Positions 8,354 to 14,733 of a stretch of DNA of 48,195 nt are shown here, piece by piece (positions within the stretch are counted from its first letter, which is position 1; every line of letters begins with the position of its first letter). Both the position numbers and the translations under genes were made by a program. The DNA is from Bacillus sp. (in: firmicutes) (GTDB lineage: Bacteria > Bacillota > Bacilli > Bacillales > Cytobacillaceae): assembly GCA_031179905.1 (NCBI GenBank), contig JAPSHL010000003.1, forward strand, positions 1-48,195, read 5' to 3'. The notes below the pieces were generated by a model. That model was not told where the DNA came from, searched no databases, and worked only from the letters and a program-made list of their open reading frames with translations.

Positions 8354-8540
8354 AATGTAATCTCCTTTCATACAAGAGACACTAGTTCTCTTGCTACCTT
8401 AATCGTAAATGTAACGAGTGGCAAACTGTTAGTCAATTCATTTCTAAAGAACAACAAAATACAACCTTGTAATCCTAGTAATACCAAGGGTTTCAAGAAT
8501 TATTCAAATAAAGAATGAACAACAATAATAAAATGTTATG

Positions 8541-8594
8541 ACCCATTTCTCCAGGATTATGGGTGGTGAAAACGCACATCCATAACTTATTTTT
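8541..8594. promoter_or_regulatory. Regulatory spacer upstream of dehydrogenase 2
   Basis: The 353-bp gap between the divergent IIA and second dehydrogenase genes holds no convincing gene. ACCCAT (8541-8546) faces ATGGGT (8559-8564). The complement of AAAAATAAGTTATGGAT lies at 8578-8594, nearly identical to 4416-4432 upstream of dehydrogenase 1 but in the opposite orientation. These are probable operators for a common regulator, most simply the downstream LysR protein. Confidence 0.45.
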
Positions 8595-8706
8595 ATGATA
8601 TTTAATAAAAAACGTATATTTTTTATTATGGTTTAAATGTATTAGAATAAATGTAGAAAGTAATTAATAACCTGTAAGTTTAAATAACAATAAAGGTGGT
8701 TATCTG

Positions 8707-9789
8707 ATGGCAAATTATAAATTAGGTGTTCTATATGGAGACGGAATTGGCCCAGAAATTGTTAAAGCATCTGTAGAAGTATTAAAGGCTGCCACTCAAC
8801 AAGCTAATAATGGTACGACTTTTGAATACAAGGAGCTTCCAATGGGTTGGGAAGGTATAAAAAAATATAATGATCCTGTCCCAGAAATAACGAAAAAAGG
8901 GCTGGAGGATACAAATGGCTGGTTGATGGCCCCGCATGATTCTGCAGCTTATCCTGATGAGCATAGAATCTCGAAACGAAATCCAAGTGGAGAACTTAGA
9001 CATCATTTTGATCTATATTCTAATGTACGCCCAAGCCGCGCCTTGCCTGGAACTACTAGTTTAGTAGGAAACGCAGATCTTGTTGTTTTTAGAGAAAACA
9101 CAGAGGGCTTCCTGTCTGATAGAAATATGTATAAAGGGACAGGAGAATACATGGTAAATAAGGATGTTGCTTTAGTAACAGGCGTATTTACAAGGCAAGC
9201 AACGGAAAGAATTGCTCATGAAGCATTTAAGTTAGCGATGACAAGAAGAAAAAAAGTAACGATTGTTCATAAAGCAAATGTAATCAAGTTTGCATATGAA
9301 TTATTCCGTGATGTTTGCTACGAGGTTGGTGAAAAGTATTATCCAGAAGTAGAAGTAAATGATTTTCATATAGATGCTATGACAGCTCACTTAGTAAGAA
9401 GAGCAGAAGAGTTTGATGTTATTGTGACTACTAATTTATTTGGAGACATACTATCAGATCTAGCTGGTGAACTTGTAGGAAGTCTTGGTTTGTCTGCATC
9501 ACTGAATACAAATGGGGAGCAAGCAATGGCACAGGCAGCACATGGTTCTGCACCTGATATAGCCGGTCAGAATGTCGCCAACCCAACAAGCATGCTTCTA
9601 TCAACTGTAATGCTGCTTCAGTGGCTTGCAAACCATCATGATGATAATAATTTAAATGTTATTGCCGAAATAATTGAAAATGCCGTCTTGCAAACAATCG
9701 CTGAAGGACCAACTACCCGTGACCTTGGCGGAACGGCATCTACTACTGAATTCACAGAAGCTGTTATTAAAAGAATGACACAAGCGTAA
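8707..9789 (+). CDS. NAD-dependent beta-hydroxyacid dehydrogenase paralogue 2, catalytic Tyr replaced by Leu
   Basis: This 360-residue close paralogue of the protein at 4540-5619 is similar along its whole length. NAD-binding HGSAPDIAG, catalytic Lys in VHKANVIK, substrate arginines in KRNPSGELR and metal Asp residues in NLFGDILSD are all kept. In the RENTEGF(Y) motif residue 136 is Leu, so the Tyr that donates a proton after decarboxylation in IPMDH and ICDH is missing. It may therefore oxidise a beta-hydroxyacid without efficient decarboxylation. A DUF1537 kinase and class II aldolase-like protein follow, the gene set that handles 3-oxo-tetronate in known acid-sugar pathways. Start ATG 8707 follows AAAGGTGG. 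Confidence 0.85.
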   Translation: MANYKLGVLYGDGIGPEIVKASVEVLKAATQQANNGTTFEYKELPMGWEGIKKYNDPVPEITKKGLEDTNGWLMAPHDSAAYPDEHRISKRNPSGELRHHFDLYSNVRPSRALPGTTSLVGNADLVVFRENTEGFLSDRNMYKGTGEYMVNKDVALVTGVFTRQATERIAHEAFKLAMTRRKKVTIVHKANVIKFAYELFRDVCYEVGEKYYPEVEVNDFHIDAMTAHLVRRAEEFDVIVTTNLFGDILSDLAGELVGSLGLSASLNTNGEQAMAQAAHGSAPDIAGQNVANPTSMLLSTVMLLQWLANHHDDNNLNVIAEIIENAVLQTIAEGPTTRDLGGTASTTEFTEAVIKRMTQA

Positions 9790-9796
9790 ACAAAAT

Positions 9797-9826
9797 AAAA
9801 CCAAACGGGTATCTGTTTGGTTTTTT
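9797..9826 (+). terminator. Intrinsic terminator between dehydrogenase 2 and aldolase
   Basis: AAAACCAAAC (9797-9806) pairs with GTTTGGTTTT (9815-9824) and runs into six T. The aldolase AGGAGG begins only five bases later, so downstream genes probably depend on read-through or a promoter overlapping the hairpin. Confidence 0.8.
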
Positions 9827-9844
9827 CTATAGGAGGATTTATAG

Positions 9845-10486
9845 ATGAATATAAGTAATGGGCTGATAAACTGTGGGAAATATATGCTGAATAATAATCT
9901 GGCATGGGGCACATCAGGTAATATCAGCAGCAGAGTCGATGATAAAACGATGCTTATAACAGCTTCAGGCACCTTTATGGGTGACTTGAAAGAAGAAGAT
10001 TTCGTCCTTTTTGACCTTGAAACTGAAAAGAACTTGAGTGAAAGGAAAGCTTCTAAAGAAACTCCGATGCATACAGGGATCTATAATAACAGGTCAGATG
10101 TACAAGCCATTATTCATTCTTCCCCATTTTATACGACACTCTTTGCGTGCAGTAAAGAACCAATACTTTCAAACCTGTTTATTGAAAACTTTTATTACCT
10201 GGAAAATATCGGCTACGTCGATTACTTTCATCCGGGAACAAGAGATCTAGGTGAGGCTATAGCGGAAGAGGCAAAGAAATCAGATGTCATTATGATGCGT
10301 AATCATGGTGTAGTAGTAATGGATACTTCTCTATCTGAAGCCTTAATGAGATTGGAAACATTAGAAATGACATGCAGAATGATTTTAACTGCAAAATCAA
10401 GTGGGGTTGAATTACATTCGCTGCCTGATTATAAAGTGACGGAGTTTTTGGAAGAGTCCCTTTATAAACCAAGGGTTAAAAGATAA
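9845..10486 (+). CDS. Class II aldolase/adducin family protein with an altered metal site
   Basis: The 213-residue protein has AGGAGG upstream. NLAWGTSGNISSR is the conserved phosphate-binding opening. The family's metal site normally uses one Glu and three His. Here Glu72 (SKETPMHTGIY), His91 (AIIHSSPFY) and His154 (MRNHGVVV) are present, but the His expected two residues after His91 is Ser93. Related proteins include fuculose-phosphate aldolase, ribulose-5-phosphate 4-epimerase and the 3-oxo-tetronate-4-phosphate decarboxylase OtnC. The adjoining DUF1537 kinase favours an OtnC-like role in cleaving or decarboxylating a phosphorylated C4 keto-acid. Whether Ser93 weakens metal binding or marks a subfamily is unknown. 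Confidence 0.8.
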   Translation: MNISNGLINCGKYMLNNNLAWGTSGNISSRVDDKTMLITASGTFMGDLKEEDFVLFDLETEKNLSERKASKETPMHTGIYNNRSDVQAIIHSSPFYTTLFACSKEPILSNLFIENFYYLENIGYVDYFHPGTRDLGEAIAEEAKKSDVIMMRNHGVVVMDTSLSEALMRLETLEMTCRMILTAKSSGVELHSLPDYKVTEFLEESLYKPRVKR

Positions 10487-10498
10487 GGAGGCTCACCG

Positions 10499-11779
10499 AT
10501 GATTGGTGTAGTAGCAGATGATACAACTGGAGCAAATGATATTGGTATTATGTTTTCAAAAAGCGGCTATAAGGTAAAGGTGCTTACCTTTGAAGAAAAT
10601 ATGGAAATTGTGAAAGATGCGGATGTAGTAATTATTGATACAGACAGTCGCTTAGATAGCCCAAAAACTGCCTATGATAAGGTATTTAAAGCAACAAGGA
10701 TGTTACAGAAGGCAGATTGTTCGATGTACTATAATAAAACATGCTCTGTGTTTAGAGGAAATATTGGTGTAGAGTTTGACGCCATGCTCGATGAATTGAA
10801 TGAAGAGTTTGCGATTATTTCTTTATCTTTTCCACAGAACGGCCGTACAACCGTCAATGGGGTTCATAAGGTAAATGGCAAAAGAATAGAAGATTCAGAG
10901 TTTCTTCATGACCCAGTTCATCCAACAATTGAGTCAAACTTGGAATCCATTTTGAAAAAACAGACGAGAAGAAAAGTGACTTCTATATATTTAGATATAG
11001 TCAGAAAAGGTCCTGAAGAATTAAAAGCTGCAATTGAACAGGCAAAGGCAGAGTATCAGTACGTAATTATCGATGGCGAAACTCAAGAAGATCTTAACAT
11101 TATTGCCCAAGCTGCATCTGGATATAAAGTTATTGCTGGAAGCTCAGCCTTAGGAGAAGAATTGCCTAAAGCTTTGCCAAAATCAGAATTCTCCGATTTA
11201 GCCAGCACAGTAACGATAAAGGATACAAATGGAGTTCTGATTGTATCTGGAAGCTTAACTCCCCAGACAAAAGAGCAGACAAAAACACTAATAGATTCTG
11301 GTGTTTCATCAATCATAGTTGATTCGAGAAAAATTCTAGCGGACAATAATTATCAAGGAGAGCTTGAAAAGGTATACAAGGAAGCTGAGTTACTGTTGAA
11401 AGATGGGAAAGACGTTTTAATTATGGCGGAAAATGACCCGAACATAGTACGAGAAACAAAGGAAATCGGCAAACTTAAAGGCTTAGGTGAACTAATAATC
11501 AGTAAAAAAATCTCTAGTTTTTTAGCCTCTGTTTCTAAAAAATTGACTGATTCTCTAAACTTAAAAAGAATAGTAGTGGCTGGCGGAGATACTTCTGGTA
11601 CTGTATGCAGGCATCTTGAGATCAAAGGAAACTATATTATTAAGGAAATTGATACGGGGGTACCTTCCGGGCTAGTAATCGATAAGGAAATGCTGATTGT
11701 TTTAAAGTCAGGCAGTTTCGGTAAAAAGGACTTTCTTGTTAAAGCAGTTTCGCATTTGAAGGAACTAACTGTATTGTAA
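10499..11779 (+). CDS. Four-carbon acid-sugar kinase family protein (DUF1537, OtnK/DtnK-like)
   Basis: The 426-residue protein starts 12 bases after the aldolase gene. IGVVADDTTGANDIGIMF carries the N-terminal DD(L/T)TGA(N)D motif, NKTCSVFRGNIGVEFDAM corresponds to the substrate-binding (K)xDSTxRGN region, and the C-terminal ATP-binding domain has VAGGDTSGTV and DTGVPSGLV...LKSGSFG. Characterised members phosphorylate 3-oxo-tetronate (OtnK), D-threonate or D-erythronate at C4. With the OtnC-like aldolase-fold gene beside it, a 3-oxo-tetronate kinase is the best guess, with the keto-acid supplied by the upstream dehydrogenase instead of the usual LtnD/OtnI pair. Cytoplasmic. Confidence 0.85.
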   Translation: MIGVVADDTTGANDIGIMFSKSGYKVKVLTFEENMEIVKDADVVIIDTDSRLDSPKTAYDKVFKATRMLQKADCSMYYNKTCSVFRGNIGVEFDAMLDELNEEFAIISLSFPQNGRTTVNGVHKVNGKRIEDSEFLHDPVHPTIESNLESILKKQTRRKVTSIYLDIVRKGPEELKAAIEQAKAEYQYVIIDGETQEDLNIIAQAASGYKVIAGSSALGEELPKALPKSEFSDLASTVTIKDTNGVLIVSGSLTPQTKEQTKTLIDSGVSSIIVDSRKILADNNYQGELEKVYKEAELLLKDGKDVLIMAENDPNIVRETKEIGKLKGLGELIISKKISSFLASVSKKLTDSLNLKRIVVAGGDTSGTVCRHLEIKGNYIIKEIDTGVPSGLVIDKEMLIVLKSGSFGKKDFLVKAVSHLKELTVL

Positions 11780-11823
11780 GTGCGCTTTCTAAATCAATTA
11801 ACATTCTATATAATTTAGTCTAG

Positions 11824-11833
11824 AAGTTATGAT
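11824..11833 (+). promoter_or_regulatory. Possible autoregulatory site before the LysR gene
   Basis: AAGTTATGAT lies shortly upstream of the LysR start and resembles the AAGTTATGGAT core found before both dehydrogenase genes, with one G missing. A short AT-rich degenerate match; suggestive only. Confidence 0.3.
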
Positions 11834-11848
11834 TTCAGGAGGTATAAC

Positions 11849-12730
11849 ATGGACAAACGAGATTGGCAGATATTGCAGAAGTTATACAAGGAAAAAAATA
11901 TAACAAAAGTTGCAGAAAGTCTGTTCATGTCACAACCAGCACTTACAAAAAGAATTCAACAAATTGAAGCAGAATATAAAGTAACCATCGTTCATCGCAG
12001 TAAAAAGGGGATTCAGTTTACACCACAAGGAGAATACCTTGTTAATTATGCAGATGAAATGATTAAAAGAGATATAGAGGTACAGGATCATTTAGCTAAT
12101 ATGGATGAAGAGATTTCCGGTACATTACGTCTTGGAGTTTCCAGCTTTATTACAAGAAAAATACCACCAGTCCTTAAAGAGTTTAAATTAAGGCATCCAA
12201 AAGTCAATTTCAGCTTAACAAGCAAATGGAGCAGCCAGATTTATAATCAAGTATATAATCACGAAATTCATATAGGATTTGTGAGAGGGGATTATAAGTG
12301 GATCGGCGGAAAGAGATTATTATTAGAAGAAAACTTATCCTTAGTATCTCATAGTAAGGTTGATTTGGAGGATCTTCCAACATTGCCGCGGATTGATTAT
12401 ATTTGTGATGTTAAGCTACAGGATATGATAGATACATGGTGGTCAGAGAACTTTTCTGTACCCCCTAAAGTAGGAATTAAAGTAGATAAGACAGACACTT
12501 GCCGGGAAATGGTAGCACATGATTTAGGATATGCGATAATGCCCAGCTTAGTTATTAAAAGCAAAGGGGATTTATATCAGCTACCCTTAAATGATATAGA
12601 TAATAACCCAATAACTAGACACACTTGGATGTTCTATAATCATGATGACTATAATCTGAAATTAGTAAGAACATTCATTGAGTTTATGGACGAAATCAAC
12701 TTTCAAGATATGATATCAAAGCAATCTTAA
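11849..12730 (+). CDS. LysR family transcriptional regulator
   Basis: The 293-residue protein has a typical CAGGAGGT ribosome binding site. The N-terminal winged HTH (KRDWQILQKLYKEKNITKVA then FMSQPALTKRIQQIE) is followed by the periplasmic-binding-like effector domain with GTLRLGVSSFITRKIPP. It lies 69 bases after the kinase gene and 25 before the racemase-fold gene, so it is probably encoded within the catabolic operon. It is the natural candidate to sense the imported hydroxy-acid or an intermediate and to bind the AGTTATGGAT-type motifs upstream of both dehydrogenase genes. Confidence 0.88.
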   Translation: MDKRDWQILQKLYKEKNITKVAESLFMSQPALTKRIQQIEAEYKVTIVHRSKKGIQFTPQGEYLVNYADEMIKRDIEVQDHLANMDEEISGTLRLGVSSFITRKIPPVLKEFKLRHPKVNFSLTSKWSSQIYNQVYNHEIHIGFVRGDYKWIGGKRLLLEENLSLVSHSKVDLEDLPTLPRIDYICDVKLQDMIDTWWSENFSVPPKVGIKVDKTDTCREMVAHDLGYAIMPSLVIKSKGDLYQLPLNDIDNNPITRHTWMFYNHDDYNLKLVRTFIEFMDEINFQDMISKQS

Positions 12731-12755
12731 ATTATTAAGCAATGGAGTGTAGAAC

Positions 12756-13430
12756 ATGAAAAATTATAAGGTCGGTTTAATACATGCTACACTAAATTCG
12801 GTTAACCCAATACTTGCAGCTTTTGCAAAGAATTTTCCTGAAATTGAAACAGTTAATTTCATGGATGAGGGACTGCTTAGAGCGTTAGACAAAGAAGGAG
12901 AAATCACCCCGAAACTAGTAGAGCGTTTTGCAAGTTTGCTAGGAAGAGCGGTTGAAACAGAAGTAGATGGAATACTGCTTTCATGCTCTGCCTATAGCCC
13001 AACAATTACCGAAATGCGCAAAAGATTTCCAAAGCTTCCAATCGAGAATGTAGATGATGCAATGATAGAACAAGCTGTTAAGCTAGGAAACAGAATAGGT
13101 GTTGTTGCATCAGTAGCAACTGCAGGTCCTACTACTGAAAAAGCTGTAAAAGAAAAAGCTGAAGCTTTAGGAAAAGAAGTAGAGGTATTTGTAGAAGTTA
13201 ATACAGAGGCTTTTGCTGCTCTAAATAAAAAAGAATTTGAGGCACATGACAGTTATGTTGCAAGCAGTGTCAAAAAGCTGCTCGACAAGCAAGTAGATTT
13301 AATCATACTAGCACAACTGTCCATGGCAAGAGCAAAAACTAGTTTAAAGGACGTTGACATTCCAATATTGACAAGTCCAGATATTAGCTCTAACAAAATT
13401 GTCAGCGAAATAAAAGCATTTTATCGTTAA
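12756..13430 (+). CDS. Asp/Glu racemase superfamily protein with one catalytic Cys
   Basis: The 224-residue protein has the two-domain Asp/Glu/hydantoin racemase fold. The first catalytic Cys is kept at 77 (GILLSCSAYSPT). The second site, normally GCTH or similar, reads ILAQLSMARA, with Gln187 where the second Cys would be. A cofactor-independent two-base racemase needs both Cys, whereas arylmalonate decarboxylase-like members work with one. An epimerase, isomerase or decarboxylase of the acid-sugar pathway is thus more likely than an amino-acid racemase. It is the last gene before a terminator. Confidence 0.75.
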   Translation: MKNYKVGLIHATLNSVNPILAAFAKNFPEIETVNFMDEGLLRALDKEGEITPKLVERFASLLGRAVETEVDGILLSCSAYSPTITEMRKRFPKLPIENVDDAMIEQAVKLGNRIGVVASVATAGPTTEKAVKEKAEALGKEVEVFVEVNTEAFAALNKKEFEAHDSYVASSVKKLLDKQVDLIILAQLSMARAKTSLKDVDIPILTSPDISSNKIVSEIKAFYR

Positions 13431-13439
13431 CCAAAGGAG

Positions 13440-13468
13440 AAGACCTTCATTTTAATGGAGGTCTTTTT
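13440..13468 (+). terminator. Intrinsic terminator of the second acid-sugar operon
   Basis: AAGACCTTCAT (13440-13450) pairs with ATGGAGGTCTT (13455-13465) through one G-U pair and is followed by T residues. Confidence 0.8.
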
Positions 13469-13598
13469 GCATGAACAAACATAAGAAAGAACTTTTTACA
13501 AACTAATATTATTACTATGTTATATTTGTATTGGAATTATAATACATAGATAAATCTGGAGAAAAACAAAGATACATCTCCAGACAGGGGACTTTAGC

Positions 13599-14516
13599 AT
13601 GATAGCATCTATAGTTTACATAGGGTTTATAATAATTGGTTTAATTTATTTAATTAGGAAAAAAAGTGATACAGAAGCTTACTTTTCATTAAAAATGATT
13701 GGATATTATATACTAGGAGCATTTGCCTTTAATATAAATCAAATAGCACTTCCCCTTGGATTTATCATTTTTTTGCTGTTTTTCCGGCCTAAGTTAAATG
13801 TACAAATAAAACGACAAGCAGCTTTATTTGGCTTGATTGTATTTATTGTTGTACAGTGGATAATGCCAATTTCTGGTTATCTCTGGGAAAGTCGCACGAT
13901 AAATATTGAGCAGGAACTAGGCTCCGTTTATACAATTGATTTTCAAGAGGAAAATGCATTAATTACAAAGGAATTGAAGTTGGAAGATAGTAGTGTAAAG
14001 TTGGAAAATTTTAAAATGAACTATACACAATCTGGTAAAATAAAAGACTTAAGCTGGGTGATACTTGGAGCAGATGGGGAAAAGTTTAATTATTATCAGA
14101 TTCAATATGTTATCGATAAGAAAAAGTATGAAATATCTAAAAGTCCGCACGAACCAGGGTCCCAATATGAGTTTTTAGTCGATGCTAAGTATTTTTTTGA
14201 AAATATGGATTTGCTTGATATTCAAGATATCACGAATGCTAAAGGTAAGTTCTCTTCATATACAATACACAGCTTTGGAGAAAGATCGCATTATGGCTTT
14301 GCAGAAAATGAACCCTATGTCATTTTAAATGGAGAAATAAAGAAATTAGACCCAAAACAGTTGCCAGTTGAAGGTTATTATATCTCCACATATGCACTGA
14401 AGAAAATGAGCGAAGAGACAGATGAGCAAGGAAACATCACACAAGAAGGCTGGGAAGGAACAGCAACAACTGATTATCTGTTTGATGTAACTGCTGTTGA
14501 AGAAGAAGAATATTAG
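13599..14516 (+). CDS. Uncharacterised membrane-anchored protein
   Basis: The family of this 305-residue protein is not recognised. Three hydrophobic segments fill roughly the first 95 residues (IVYIGFIIIGLIYLI; a stretch around ILGAFAFNINQIALPLGFII; AALFGLIVFIVVQWIMPISG). A polar domain of about 200 residues follows with alternating charged and aromatic residues and no recognisable catalytic motif, ending in an acidic tail (EEEEY). The soluble domain should lie on one face of the membrane, probably outside. The gene stands alone between two hairpin terminators; TATAAT upstream near 13540 could be its -10 box. Confidence 0.7.
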   Translation: MIASIVYIGFIIIGLIYLIRKKSDTEAYFSLKMIGYYILGAFAFNINQIALPLGFIIFLLFFRPKLNVQIKRQAALFGLIVFIVVQWIMPISGYLWESRTINIEQELGSVYTIDFQEENALITKELKLEDSSVKLENFKMNYTQSGKIKDLSWVILGADGEKFNYYQIQYVIDKKKYEISKSPHEPGSQYEFLVDAKYFFENMDLLDIQDITNAKGKFSSYTIHSFGERSHYGFAENEPYVILNGEIKKLDPKQLPVEGYYISTYALKKMSEETDEQGNITQEGWEGTATTDYLFDVTAVEEEEY

Positions 14517-14534
14517 TAACGGAAATTCCATAAT

Positions 14535-14570
14535 AACAAAAGGCAAACTTTTCATAGGTTTGCTCTTGTT
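14535..14570 (+). terminator. Probable intrinsic terminator
   Basis: AACAAAAGGCAAAC pairs with GTTTGCTCTTGTT, with a bulged G; the downstream side is T-rich. It follows the membrane-protein gene. Confidence 0.6.
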
Positions 14571-14733
14571 TATTAAATAAGACGATTTTTTATACTGTAA
14601 ATCTTTTTTTAAAAGAGTCTTGTTATTTTGTGAAGTTACTTACCATAAGCTTAACTATACTTAAACTATTATTTTATTTTTCTCTTAAATGATGATATAA
14701 CTAGAAAGGTATTTATTTTATAAGAGGTGAATA

